From: CAZQFV01 sp964613665
GTDB lineage: Bacteria; Chloroflexota; Chloroflexia; DTKN01
Assembly: GCA_964613665.1 (NCBI GenBank)
Contig: CAZTIG010000010.1
Span: forward strand, 25,682-89,681
Length of the DNA stretch: 64,000 nucleotides
Direction: 5' to 3'
Positions within the stretch are counted from its first letter, which is position 1. Each line of letters opens with the position of its first letter. A program made the translations under genes and the position numbers. Below, one piece after another: positions 45,368 to 58,975 of this stretch. The notes below the pieces were generated by a model. The model was not told where the DNA came from. It made no database searches and saw only the letters and a list, made by a program, of their open reading frames with translations.

Positions 45368-45418
45368 GCTCCTGCGGCGACCACAAGAGGTCGCCGCAGG
45401 AGCGCTCCTGCGGCGACC
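45368..45418. terminator. triple GCTCCTGCGGCGACC hairpin
   Basis: The 15-mer GCTCCTGCGGCGACC at 45368 and 45404 flanks its exact reverse complement at 45389-45403. Two alternative perfect 15-bp hairpins are possible, one with a 6-nt loop and one with none. It sits between the convergent kinase and rpoC genes. Confidence 0.65.
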
Positions 45419-45450
45419 GTACACGGCATACGCTCAGGGATCGGACCCGC

Positions 45451-48400
45451 CTACAGCACCACCCCCAGATCCGACACGTCTAGGCCCTCGCCCACCTCGC
45501 CTCCTCCCTCGCCCAGCAGGAAGCGCCGGGCCTCCTCGTGCTCGCGCTCGCGCGCGTCCTGGACCTCGCTCACCACGAGCGCGGCCTGCTCCTTCTCCTC
45601 GGCCCGTCGCGCGCGCATCTCCAGCCCCGTGCCGGCCGGGATCAGCCGGCCGATGATGACGTTCTCCTTCAGACCGCGCAGGTAGTCCATCTTGCCCATC
45701 ACTGCCGCTTCGGTCAACACCCGCGTGGTCTCCTGGAAGGAGGCCGCCGCCAGCCAGGAGTCGGTGTTGAGCGCCGACTTGGTGATCCCCAGCAGGACCA
45801 GGTGGGCCGTCGCCGGCTCACCGCCGGCAGCGATCGCCCGGGCGTTCTCCTGCTGGTAGACGAAGCGGTCCACCAGGTCACCCGGCAGAAAGTCGGTGTC
45901 GCCGGGGTCGTCCACCTGCACGCGGCGCAGCATCTGCCGGACGATGATCTCGATGTGCTTGTCGTTGATGCTCACGCCCTGGGAGCAGTAGACGTTCTGG
46001 GCCTCGCTGACCAGGTAGCTCTGCACGGCCTCGCGGCCGGCGATCTGCAGCAGGACACGGGGATCGATGGAGCCCTCGGTCAACTGGTGGCCGGCCTCGA
46101 CACGCTGGCCCTCGCGCACGCGCAGGCGCACCGTCACAGGGACCTCGTACTCGCGCACCTCCTCGTCCACCCCGCGGACGACGATGCGCCCCTCCTCCAA
46201 CGCGACCTGCCCGGCGACCCCCGCCGTGATCGGCGGGCGGTCATCGCCCTGCACGTTGCTCTCGGCCAGCAGCTCGCCGGCCTCGACGGAATCTCCCTCC
46301 TGGACCAGGAGGTTAAAGTGCTCGGGGATCTCGTAGACATCGGCATAGGGATCGCTGCGCACGACGCGGACGGTCCGGCGGTCCCCCTCGCGGGCGATCT
46401 CGACGACGCCGTCGATGTCGCTGATCTCGGCCTTGCCCTTGGGGAGGCGGGCCTCAAAGACCTCCTGGACGCGCGGCAGGCCCTTGGTGATGTCCAACTC
46501 CGTCTTGACGCCGCCGGTATGAAAAGTGCGCAGCGTGAGCTGCGTGCCCGGCTCGCCGATAGACTGGGCGGCGATGATGCCCACGGCCTCGCCGATCTCC
46601 ACGAGCCGGCCGGTGGCCAGGTTGCGGCCATAGCAGTAGGCGCAGAGCCCGGAACCGGCCTGGCAGGAGAGGGGCGAGCGGACGTAGAAGGAAGTGAGGG
46701 CGTCTTGCTCGAGGATGCGCATGGCCTCATCGGGCACCTGCTCCTCGCCGCGCAGGATGGCCTTGCGGCGGTCATCGCGCAGCAGGACCGGCGGCTCCTT
46801 CAGGATGTCGGCCACCCGCTTCCAGGCCTCCTTGTTGATGGCCGCGACCCGTTCCCAGGACCGCTCGTCGAACTCCTGGTTGCGGTCGACCAGGACCTCG
46901 CCCGTGCGCGGATCCACCACCGGGCTGGCCATCATCCGGCCGATCAGGCGGGCGCGCAGGTCCTCGATCGTGGCGTCGCTCTCGCGGATCCAGACGCCGG
47001 CCTCGGTGCCGCAGTCGATCTGGGTGATCATCATGTCCTGGGCCACGTCCACCAGGCGGCGGGTCAGGTAGCCCGCCTCGGCGGTGCGCAGGGCGGTATC
47101 GGCCAGGCCCTTGCGTCCGCCGTGGGTGGAGACAAAGTACTCCAGGACGGACAGGCCCTCGCGGAAGTTGGAGCGGATCGGCAGGTCGATAATACGGCCG
47201 GCCGGGTCGGTCATCAGGCCGCGCATGCCGGCCATCTGGCGGATCTGCTCGAGGTTGCCGCGGGCGCCGGAAGTGGTCATCATATAGACCGGGCCGAAGC
47301 GGTCCAGCGTCCGGGAGACCTCGGCGGTGATCTTCTGGGTGGCCTCGGTCCAGATCTCGACCGTGCCGCGGTAGCGCTCGCCCTCGGTGATCAGGCCGCG
47401 GCGGAACTGCCGCTCCAGGTTTTCCACGTCGGCGTCGGCCTGGCTCAGGATCTCGGCCTTGCGTTCGGGGATCTGCACATCCTCGATGCCGATGGTCAGC
47501 CCGGCGCGGGTGGCGTAGGTGAAGCCGAGGTGCTTGATGCGGTCGGCCATGGCCGCCGTCTCGGCCGGCCCGTAGAGGCGGTAGCACTCGGCGATGATGC
47601 CCCGCAGGGCCTTTTTGTCCACGACCTCGTTGCGGAAGCGCAGCGCCTCCGGCAGCACCTCGTTCAGGATCACCCGCCCCAGGCAGGTTTCCACCAGGCC
47701 TGCCCCGGCGCGGTAAGACGGGGGCAGCAGGATGCGGATGCGCGTCTGCAGGGTGATCACCCCGGCCTCGTAGGCCATCAGCGCTTCCTCGACGCTGGCA
47801 AAGGCCTTGCCTTCGCCGCGGGCCCCCGGCTTGATCTGGCTCATCGAGTAGCAGCCCAACACCATCTCCTGGGTCGGCGTCACGATGGGGTCGCCGGTGG
47901 CCGGAGAGAGCAGGTTCAAAGTGGACAGCATGCGGCCATGGGCTTCCGCCTGGGCCTTTTCCGAGAGCGGCACGTGCACGGCCATCTGGTCGCCGTCAAA
48001 GTCGGCGCCAAAGGCCGTGCAGACCAGCGGATGCAACTGGATGGCGCTGCCCTCGATCAACACCGGTTCAAAGGCCTGGATGGAGAGGCGGTGCAGCGAG
48101 GGGGCCCGGTTCAGCAACACCAAATAGTTCTGCACGACCTCTTCCAGGACGTCCCAGACCTCGGGGCGCACCCGCTCGACACTGCGCTTGGCGCTCTTGA
48201 TGTTGTGGGCATAGCCGCGGGCCACCAGGCCGCGCATCACAAAGGGCTTGAACAGCTCCAGGGCCATGCGCTTGGGCAGGCCACACTGGTACAGCTTCAG
48301 CTCCGGGCCCACCACGATCACCGATCGCCCGGAGTAGTCCACGCGCTTGCCGAGCAGGTTCTGGCGGAAACGGCCCTGCTTGCCCTTGAGCATGTCGGAG

Positions 48401-49884
48401 AGCGACTTGAGCCGATGCTTGCCGCGGCCGGAGACGGCCCGGCCGCGCCGGCCGTTGTCGATCAGGGCGTCCACCGCCTCCTGCAGCATGCGCTTCTCGT
48501 TGCGGACGATGATCTCCGGAGCCTTCAGCTCCAGCAGCCGGCGCAGGCGGTTGTTGCGGTTGATCACCCGGCGGTAGAGGTCGTTCAGGTCGGAGGTGGC
48601 AAAGCGGCCGCCGTCGAGCTGGACCATGGGCCGCAGGTCCGGCGGAAGCACCGGCAGCACCGTCAGGACCATCCACTCCGGGCGGTTGCCCGACTTGCGG
48701 AAGGACTCGACCACGCGCAGCCGTTTGCCGGCCTTTTTGCGGCGCTGGGCCGAGGCGCTGGTCTCCATCTCCTCCTTCAGCTCGGCCTGCATGCGGTCCA
48801 GGTCCAGCCGGCTGAGGATCTCGCGCACCGCCCCAGCACCCATTTCGGCCCGGAAGATGGCCCCACCGGCCTCGCGGTAGTCGCGGAACTGCGCCTCGGA
48901 GAGCAGCATCCCCCGGTGCAGCTCCCGGATCATCCGCAGGCGGTGCTCGGCGTCCTGGCGGATCGCCGCCACCTTCTCCTGCAGCGCTTCCTCGAGGCGC
49001 GCGATCTGCTGCTCGACCACGTAGGTGCGCTGGTCGCGCTCGGCCTCCGTCTGCAGGCGGGCGTCGGCCTGCTTCTGGCGGATGCTCGGCTCCTCCCCCT
49101 CGATGGCCGCCTGGGCCACCCCGCTCAGGCGCGTGAATATCTCGCCGCTGACCGTCTCCCCGGCCAGGCAGACGATGGCTCCGGTCGGCGCAAAGACCAG
49201 GTCGTAGCGCGCCGGCCCCCCCTCCCAGCTGCGCAGCTCGGTCTCGATGTCCTGGGCCGCCCGCACGAACGACTCGGTCTGGGCGATGAGCTCATCCTCA
49301 TAGTTCTGCAGCATCGCTTCCAGGGCGCGCTCCAGTACATCCAACTCGCCGGCCAGCTGCTCACGGATACGGCCGCTCTCCTCATGGAAAGCCGCCTCGG
49401 CCTGGGCCACTTCCTCGGTGCTCTCCTTCTGGATACGCTCGACCACATGCCCGCGGCGCTCCTCGTCCACCTCGGTGACGATGTAGGCCGCAAAGTAGAT
49501 GACCCGCTCCAGGTTGCGGGGGGTGATATCGAGGAGCAGGCCCAGCCGGCTGGGGGTCCCCTTCACGAACCAGATGTGGCTGATCGGGGCGGCCAGCTCG
49601 ATGTGGCCCATGCGCTCCCGGCGCACCCGCGAGCGGGTCACCTCGACCCCACACTTGTCGCAGACGATGCCGTGGTGGCGCACCCGCTTGTACTTGCCGC
49701 AGGCACACTCCCAGTCCTTCTGCGGCCCAAAGATGCGCTCGCAGAAGAGGCCGTCGCGTTCCGGCCGCAGCGTGCGGTAGTTGATCGTCTCGGGCTTGGA
49801 GACCTCGCCGTGGGACCAACGCCGCATCGACTCCGGCGAGGCCAGCCCCAGGCGAATGGCGGTGATCTCGTTGATCTTGGTCAT
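45451..49884 (-). CDS. rpoC: RNA polymerase subunit beta'
   Basis: The 1477-aa subunit has the N-terminal zinc finger (CACGKYKRVRHHGIVCDKC), the catalytic FGADFDGDQMAVHVPLS near residue 625 and the second zinc site (CQAGSGLCAYCYG). An insertion of about 185 residues, mostly charged coiled coil, lies at residues 140-325, between YFAAYIVTEVD and LSEAQFRDYREAG; part of it (YDLVFAPTGAIVCLAGETVSGEIF) is beta-like. Length exceeds the usual 1400 accordingly. The ATG at 49884 follows AGAGGAAG. It is downstream of rpoB, separated by an unusual 239-bp gap. Confidence 0.98.
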   Translation of the reverse strand: MTKINEITAIRLGLASPESMRRWSHGEVSKPETINYRTLRPERDGLFCERIFGPQKDWECACGKYKRVRHHGIVCDKCGVEVTRSRVRRERMGHIELAAPISHIWFVKGTPSRLGLLLDITPRNLERVIYFAAYIVTEVDEERRGHVVERIQKESTEEVAQAEAAFHEESGRIREQLAGELDVLERALEAMLQNYEDELIAQTESFVRAAQDIETELRSWEGGPARYDLVFAPTGAIVCLAGETVSGEIFTRLSGVAQAAIEGEEPSIRQKQADARLQTEAERDQRTYVVEQQIARLEEALQEKVAAIRQDAEHRLRMIRELHRGMLLSEAQFRDYREAGGAIFRAEMGAGAVREILSRLDLDRMQAELKEEMETSASAQRRKKAGKRLRVVESFRKSGNRPEWMVLTVLPVLPPDLRPMVQLDGGRFATSDLNDLYRRVINRNNRLRRLLELKAPEIIVRNEKRMLQEAVDALIDNGRRGRAVSGRGKHRLKSLSDMLKGKQGRFRQNLLGKRVDYSGRSVIVVGPELKLYQCGLPKRMALELFKPFVMRGLVARGYAHNIKSAKRSVERVRPEVWDVLEEVVQNYLVLLNRAPSLHRLSIQAFEPVLIEGSAIQLHPLVCTAFGADFDGDQMAVHVPLSEKAQAEAHGRMLSTLNLLSPATGDPIVTPTQEMVLGCYSMSQIKPGARGEGKAFASVEEALMAYEAGVITLQTRIRILLPPSYRAGAGLVETCLGRVILNEVLPEALRFRNEVVDKKALRGIIAECYRLYGPAETAAMADRIKHLGFTYATRAGLTIGIEDVQIPERKAEILSQADADVENLERQFRRGLITEGERYRGTVEIWTEATQKITAEVSRTLDRFGPVYMMTTSGARGNLEQIRQMAGMRGLMTDPAGRIIDLPIRSNFREGLSVLEYFVSTHGGRKGLADTALRTAEAGYLTRRLVDVAQDMMITQIDCGTEAGVWIRESDATIEDLRARLIGRMMASPVVDPRTGEVLVDRNQEFDERSWERVAAINKEAWKRVADILKEPPVLLRDDRRKAILRGEEQVPDEAMRILEQDALTSFYVRSPLSCQAGSGLCAYCYGRNLATGRLVEIGEAVGIIAAQSIGEPGTQLTLRTFHTGGVKTELDITKGLPRVQEVFEARLPKGKAEISDIDGVVEIAREGDRRTVRVVRSDPYADVYEIPEHFNLLVQEGDSVEAGELLAESNVQGDDRPPITAGVAGQVALEEGRIVVRGVDEEVREYEVPVTVRLRVREGQRVEAGHQLTEGSIDPRVLLQIAGREAVQSYLVSEAQNVYCSQGVSINDKHIEIIVRQMLRRVQVDDPGDTDFLPGDLVDRFVYQQENARAIAAGGEPATAHLVLLGITKSALNTDSWLAAASFQETTRVLTEAAVMGKMDYLRGLKENVIIGRLIPAGTGLEMRARRAEEKEQAALVVSEVQDAREREHEEARRFLLGEGGGEVGEGLDVSDLGVVL

Positions 49885-49983
49885 CTGCTTCTTCCTCTTG
49901 AGCGATCAGCTCTCGGCTCGCGGCCCGCAGCTCCCGCTCTCATCTGCCAGCGCCCGGCGCCATGCCCGCCGCCCGCCCGCTTA

Positions 49984-50122
49984 GAGACTATCTCAGAACC
50001 ACAAAGGCACAGAGATACCATGTCGATAGAGGCCCTTCACAGTATTCTCTTGGTGCATTCGTGCCTTGGTGGTCAGTCCATCCTGGTGCCGCTGTGGCTT
50101 GGTGGTCGATTTGAGATAGTTT
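49984..50122. repeat. inverted-repeat element between rpoB and rpoC
   Basis: ACTATCTCA at 49987-49995 and TGAGATAGT at 50112-50120 are perfect inverted ends. The left side continues with ACCACAAAGGCACAG and the right mirrors it as CTGTGGCTTGGTGGTCG, so inverted similarity extends about 27 bp. The right edge abuts the rpoB stop codon. No ORF lies inside. Confidence 0.75.
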
Positions 50123-50123
50123 C

Positions 50124-54035
<3,912 letters not shown>

Positions 54036-54131
54036 CGGGCTCGCTCCTTGGCGCAGGTCTACCGCCCGCGCTCACTCCTGTACCTGTAGGGCTCATCAAG
54101 GGGTGGATCGGCGCACGCCTCCCCAGTGGGC

Positions 54132-54160
54132 TGGACAAGAAGTCCGAGTGTGGGTATAAT
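54132..54160 (+). promoter_or_regulatory. promoter of the glycosidase-ligase fusion
   Basis: TGGACA, 17 bp, TATAAT, leaving a leader of about 155 nt before the start codon. Confidence 0.6.
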
Positions 54161-54321
54161 GCCTCCCGTCCAGGCAACAACCGCAACGGCAGGCGTCCGT
54201 GCGGGAATCAGCGCCTCGTACAAGCCAAAGAAACGGGAGAATGGGTTCCACCGCTGCCGCCTGGGATGCCCACCTCCCGGTGCTGTCGATGATCAACTTG
54301 CGCCCAACCTCGAGGACACAC

Positions 54322-57300
54322 ATGCCTCGATTTCGGAAACATTCAAACAGACATTATAGCACAGGATGGCTCCTCTGTCAAATCGGCGCGCTGATCCTGC
54401 TGGGCGGGCTGCTCCTGGCCGCCCTGGCCGGCCTCCTCTACCTGGACAACACCCGCAACCGCGGCGTGACCTGGGGGGCGGACCTGCCCCGCTTTCCGCA
54501 GAACGAGGCCCCCCCGGTGGGGGTCAACCTGTTCCTGGACCGCGAGCCCGACGAGGCCACCATCCGGCGCACCCTGCAGATGGCCCGCGACATGGGCGCC
54601 CGCTGGATCAAGCAGCAGTTTCCCTGGGACCAGATCGAGCCCGAGGCCAAGGGCGACTTCTGGGACGAGCGCTACGCCCGCAGCACGTGGCAGCACTATG
54701 ACCGCATCGTCGCCCTCTGCCAGGAGTACGGCCTGCAGTTGATCGTCCGCCTGGACCGCCCCCCGGATTGGGCCCGCGCCCAGGCCCTCTCCTCGGAGGC
54801 GCTGCGCCGGGCCCAGGCCGAGGACCCCGACCGCGATATCACCGGCCCGCCCGACGACCTGGCCGACTACGGGGACTATGTCTACGCCGTCGTCTCCCGC
54901 TACCGGGGCCGGATCGGCCACGTGCAGCTGTGGAACGAGCCGAACCTGGCCAACGAGTGGAACTGGGCGCCGATCGACCCCCAACGCTTTGTCGAGCTGC
55001 TGCAGGTCGGCTACACCCGGGCCAAGGAGGCCAACCCCGACGTCGTCGTCCTCTTCCCCAGCCTGGCCTACAACGACGGCCTGGACCCCCGCCACTGGAG
55101 CGACCTGGCTTTCCTGGAGGCGGTCTACCAGGCCGGTGGCCGGCCCTACTTTGACGTGATGGCCGCGCAGTACTATGGCCTGGGCCAACCCCCCGACGAG
55201 CACTCCCCACTCGGGCTGGACCGGCAGCACCTGCGCCTGATCACCCGCACCGACGTCTCGCGGGTCGTGCTGCTGCGCGAGATCATGGAACGGCACGGCG
55301 ATAGCGCCAAGGCCGTCTGGGTGGGCGAGCTGGGCTGGAACGCTACCCCGCCCGACTGGACCGGCCGGCCCAGCATCTGGGGCCAGTCCGTGGACGAGGA
55401 GACCAAGGGGCAGTACATCGTCGCCGCCCTGGAGCGGGCCCGGCGGGAGTGGCCCTGGATGGGCGTGGCCAACATCTGGTTCCTGCGCTGGGGTGGGCCC
55501 CCGCCCAACGCCGACGACCCCACCCAGTTCTTTGCCCTGGTGGGCTATGACTTTGAGCCGCTCCCGGCCTACGAGGCGGTGCGCAGTTGGGCCGCCGACC
55601 CGCCGCTGGGGGTGGGCTACCACAGCCTTCCCCCGGGGAAGGAGACCCCCCAGCCGTTCCTGGGCACGCGGCTAGACGTCGTTCTCCCGGCCGGCCTTGA
55701 CCCCACCGCGGTGCAGGTGGAGGTGGACGGCACCGTCCAGCCCCTGCGCTTCTGGCGCAGCGAGGGGACCGAGGCCCGCTACATCGCCGCGGAGGGCCTG
55801 GCCGACGACCGCCACACCCTGGCCCTGCGGGGGCCGGCCGACCTGGTGGCCGGCTGCTACGTCGTCCGCGAGCAGCCTCTGCCCTGGCTCTTCCCGCTGC
55901 TTGCGGCGCTGCTCTCCCTGGGCCTGCTGGCCGTCGCCGTGCTGCTGATGCTGCGCCTGCCGGCCGGCCTGGCCGAGCTGTGGCCGCGGCTCTGGCGCAC
56001 GGTGCAGCACTTCCAGGGCCTGCCGGAGCGCTGGCAGGCGCCGATCGTCCTGGGCGGCCTGGCGCTCGGCCTGGCCGCCCTCTACCGGTCGGTGCCGCTG
56101 CCACTGGCACTGCTGTCTCTGCTGGCGATGGGCGCCCTGGCCACGCTGCGGCTGGACTTGGCCACGGTCGTCGCCGTCTTCCTGATCCCGCTCTACGCCC
56201 AGCCGGCGGCGCTGGCCGGCGCGCGCTTCTCCCTCTTCGAATTGACGATCCTGGTGTGCCTGGGAGCCGGCAGCGCGCACCTGCTGCGGCACCTGACCCT
56301 GGCGCCCCCTTTCCCCCTCACACCACCTCGCCCCTGGCCGAGGCCGATGCCCCGCTCGCTCTGGTGGGAGCTCCTGCCAGCACTGGCCTTCCTGCTGGTG
56401 TGCACGGGCTCGCTTCTCTGGAGCACCGACCGCGGCTTTGTCACCGCCGACGGGACGGGCTTGCTGCACATCTCCCTGCGCGAGTACCGGGTGACGGTGA
56501 TCGAGCCGTTCCTCCTCTACCCGCTGCTGTGGCTCTCTTTTCGCGGCCGGCGCGAGCGCGCCTGGTGGGCAGTGGACGCGCTGGTGCTGAGCGCGGTGCT
56601 GGTGGCGCTCGGCGGGGTCGTGCAGGTACTCACCCCGTGGATGCACGCCGAGGTTGCCGATGGCGTCCGTCGCGCCACCTCGGTCTACGGCACCTTCTCC
56701 GCCAACTCACTGGCCCTCTTCCTGGGGCGGGCGCTGGCCCTGGCCCTGGCCGGCGGGCTGTTCCTGCCGCGCGGCCGGCGCCGCTGGCTGTACCTGGCGT
56801 CCCTGCCGTTCCTGGGCGGGGCCTTTTTCCTGACCTACTCGCGCGGCGGCTACATCGCCCTCGTCGTGGTGCTGCTGGCCTACGGGCTCCTGCACAGCCG
56901 CCTGCTGCTGTGGGCCGACCTGGGCCTGGGTGCCGCTGCGGCCCTCTTCGCCTGGCTCACCGGGGGGCTCGACCGACTGCTGGCCCTGGACACCTTCCGC
57001 AACCGCCTGACGATGTGGCAGAACGCCTGGACGCTGATCCGCGAGCGCCCCTGGCAGGGGCTGGGGCTGGACGCCTTTGTGCACCACTACCGGCAGCGCT
57101 TTCCGCTGGAGCAAGAGGCCTACCTGACGCCGCACAACGCCGTGCTCGAGTTCTGGACGCGGCTGGGCCTGCTGGGGCTGGCCGCGGCCGCCTGGCTCTA
57201 CGGGGCCTTTTTCCTGCGGGCCGCGCAGGCCTACCGCCGGTTGGCGGATCCCGCCGGCCGGGTCCTGGCCCTGGGCTTGCTGGGCAGCGTCGCCTACGCC

Positions 57301-57441
57301 CTGGCCCACGGGATGCTCGACGGCACCTTCTTCGCCCCGGATTGGGCGGCGACCTTCTGGCTGGCGTACGGGCTGGTGGCGGTCCTGGCCCCTCCGCCGG
57401 GTGCCGGCGCTACCTCCCCACCTGGCAGGGATACCCCGTGA
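54322..57441 (+). CDS. glycosidase-O-antigen ligase-like fusion membrane protein
   Basis: The 1039-aa protein has an N-terminal membrane anchor (about residues 15-41). An extracytoplasmic clan-A TIM barrel follows (about 60-430), with acid/base E206 in LWNEPNLANEW and probable nucleophile E336 in WVGELGW. A small beta domain (to about 510) comes next, then some ten hydrophobic helices (about 520-1030). These include the Wzy_C-type segment TYSRGGYIAL, NRLTMWQNAWTLIRERPWQGLGLDAFVHHY and YLTPHNAVLEFWTRLGLLGL, characteristic of O-antigen ligases/polymerases. The ATG at 54322 follows CGAGG. It may polymerise or attach a surface glycan and trim it. Its end overlaps the convergent kinase gene by 32 bp. 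Confidence 0.85.
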   Translation: MPRFRKHSNRHYSTGWLLCQIGALILLGGLLLAALAGLLYLDNTRNRGVTWGADLPRFPQNEAPPVGVNLFLDREPDEATIRRTLQMARDMGARWIKQQFPWDQIEPEAKGDFWDERYARSTWQHYDRIVALCQEYGLQLIVRLDRPPDWARAQALSSEALRRAQAEDPDRDITGPPDDLADYGDYVYAVVSRYRGRIGHVQLWNEPNLANEWNWAPIDPQRFVELLQVGYTRAKEANPDVVVLFPSLAYNDGLDPRHWSDLAFLEAVYQAGGRPYFDVMAAQYYGLGQPPDEHSPLGLDRQHLRLITRTDVSRVVLLREIMERHGDSAKAVWVGELGWNATPPDWTGRPSIWGQSVDEETKGQYIVAALERARREWPWMGVANIWFLRWGGPPPNADDPTQFFALVGYDFEPLPAYEAVRSWAADPPLGVGYHSLPPGKETPQPFLGTRLDVVLPAGLDPTAVQVEVDGTVQPLRFWRSEGTEARYIAAEGLADDRHTLALRGPADLVAGCYVVREQPLPWLFPLLAALLSLGLLAVAVLLMLRLPAGLAELWPRLWRTVQHFQGLPERWQAPIVLGGLALGLAALYRSVPLPLALLSLLAMGALATLRLDLATVVAVFLIPLYAQPAALAGARFSLFELTILVCLGAGSAHLLRHLTLAPPFPLTPPRPWPRPMPRSLWWELLPALAFLLVCTGSLLWSTDRGFVTADGTGLLHISLREYRVTVIEPFLLYPLLWLSFRGRRERAWWAVDALVLSAVLVALGGVVQVLTPWMHAEVADGVRRATSVYGTFSANSLALFLGRALALALAGGLFLPRGRRRWLYLASLPFLGGAFFLTYSRGGYIALVVVLLAYGLLHSRLLLWADLGLGAAAALFAWLTGGLDRLLALDTFRNRLTMWQNAWTLIRERPWQGLGLDAFVHHYRQRFPLEQEAYLTPHNAVLEFWTRLGLLGLAAAAWLYGAFFLRAAQAYRRLADPAGRVLALGLLGSVAYALAHGMLDGTFFAPDWAATFWLAYGLVAVLAPPPGAGATSPPGRDTP

Positions 57442-58975
57442 TCCGGCGGATCTCCTCGTAGAACCCCTTGAGGCGCCCGTACATCCGCTTGTACACGCGG
57501 CGGTACAGCCCGTCGTAGACCCGATGCGCGCACGGGTCCGGTTGGAACACCTGGCTGACCCGCGTCATCGCTTCCACGGCCGTGGAAAAGTCGGGGTGCA
57601 GGCCCAGCCCCACCACGGCATCGATGGCTGCCCCCAGCCCGGAGGTCTCGTAGGTGTGCGGCCGGGCTGCCGGCAGGCCGAAGAGGTCGGCGGTGAGCTG
57701 CATGGCGGCGTCGCTCTGCGAGCCGCCCCCGGACACGCGCAACTCGCTGATCGGCACGCGGCTGCGGCGCTCGGTGCGCTCCTGGCCCTCGCGCAGGGCA
57801 AAGGCCACCCCCTCCAGGATGGCCCGGTAGAGGTGGGCGCGGGTGTGCACGTCGCCAAAGCCGATGATGGCGCCCTTGGCCTCCGGGCCCGGCACCTTCA
57901 GCCCCGGCGACCAGTAGGGCTGCAACACCAGCCCCATGCAGCCCGGCGGCACGCACTTCACCAGCTCGTCGAAGAGGACCTCGGGCTCGACGCCCAGCTC
58001 TCCGGCCAGACGCTGCTCGGGATGGCCGAACTCCTGCTTGAACCAGCTCACCATCCAGTAGCCGCGATAGACCTGGATCTCCAGGCTGTAGGCGCCGGGG
58101 ACGGCCGACGGGTAGGGCGGGATCAGCGGGATGACCTCGATGTAGCGGCGGTGGGTCGTATTGATCGTCGCCGTGGTGCCGTAGGAGAGGCAGCCGACGT
58201 GCGGCTCCAGGCAGCCGGCCCCGATGACCTCGCAGGCCTTGTCGGCCGCGGCGGCAACCAGCGGGAGGCCGGCCGGGATGCCCGTGGCCGCGGCAGCCTC
58301 CGGGGTGATCTCGCCCAGCAGGCCGGCCGGCGGGACCAGTTCCGGTAGCACCGCCGGGTCGATCGGCACCGCCTGCCATTTCCAGTCCCAGCTGGAGGCC
58401 CAGCGCAGGTTCTTGTAGTCAAAGGGAAAGTAGCCCACCTGGCAACCCACCGAGTCGACGAAGCGGCCGGTGAGGCGGTAGGTAAGGTACCCGGAGAGGT
58501 AGAGGTACTTGTAGGTCCGCTCCCAGATATCCGGCTGCTGCGTGCGGATCCAGTTGGCCTCGGCCTCGGCCTGCAAGTAAGCCACCGTCTCGGACATGCC
58601 GGCCAGGGCAAAGGCCACCCCCCACCACCCTCCCACCGGCTTGAGGCCGTAGGTGCGCCGCTGGTCCAGCCAGACGATGGCCGGGCGCAGCGGCCGGCCG
58701 TCCTGGTCCACATTGATCACCGTGGAGCGCTGCGTGGTCAGGGCCACCCCGGCCAGGCGCGGGCGCAGGTCGGCCTGCTCCCAGAGCTTCCGGCAGGCAT
58801 GCGCCAGGGAGTGCCAGTAGTAGCCCGGCTCCTGTTCGGCCCAGCCCGGTTGGGCCGAGACGTAGGCCTCCAACGGGACACGCGACCGGGCCAGCAGGTT
58901 GCCATGGAGGTCGAATACGAGCGCGCGCACGCTCTGGGTACCGCTGTCGATGGCCAGGACCAGGTCACGGGACAT
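57410..58975 (-). CDS. FGGY-family carbohydrate kinase
   Basis: The 521-aa kinase opens with LAIDSGTQSVRALVFDLHGN, the FGGY phosphate-1 motif, followed by TTQRSTVINVD and WLDQRR. The C-terminal FGGY half has RAILEGVAFALREG and the nucleotide-binding RVSGGGSQSDAAMQL. The family phosphorylates glycerol, xylulose or other polyols. Because it follows glpD in one operon, glycerol or a related triol is the likeliest substrate, but it is not a canonical GlpK. The ATG at 58975 follows AAAGGAGG and overlaps the end of glpD by 11 bp, showing coupling. Confidence 0.9.
   Translation of the reverse strand: MSRDLVLAIDSGTQSVRALVFDLHGNLLARSRVPLEAYVSAQPGWAEQEPGYYWHSLAHACRKLWEQADLRPRLAGVALTTQRSTVINVDQDGRPLRPAIVWLDQRRTYGLKPVGGWWGVAFALAGMSETVAYLQAEAEANWIRTQQPDIWERTYKYLYLSGYLTYRLTGRFVDSVGCQVGYFPFDYKNLRWASSWDWKWQAVPIDPAVLPELVPPAGLLGEITPEAAAATGIPAGLPLVAAAADKACEVIGAGCLEPHVGCLSYGTTATINTTHRRYIEVIPLIPPYPSAVPGAYSLEIQVYRGYWMVSWFKQEFGHPEQRLAGELGVEPEVLFDELVKCVPPGCMGLVLQPYWSPGLKVPGPEAKGAIIGFGDVHTRAHLYRAILEGVAFALREGQERTERRSRVPISELRVSGGGSQSDAAMQLTADLFGLPAARPHTYETSGLGAAIDAVVGLGLHPDFSTAVEAMTRVSQVFQPDPCAHRVYDGLYRRVYKRMYGRLKGFYEEIRRITGYPCQVGR

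Noticed and set aside
41692..45429. Minus-strand extension of the lipoprotein frame through the sensor kinase
   Set aside because: Only the last 186 codons have a signal peptide, lipobox and ribosome-binding site; the rest is antisense to the kinase.
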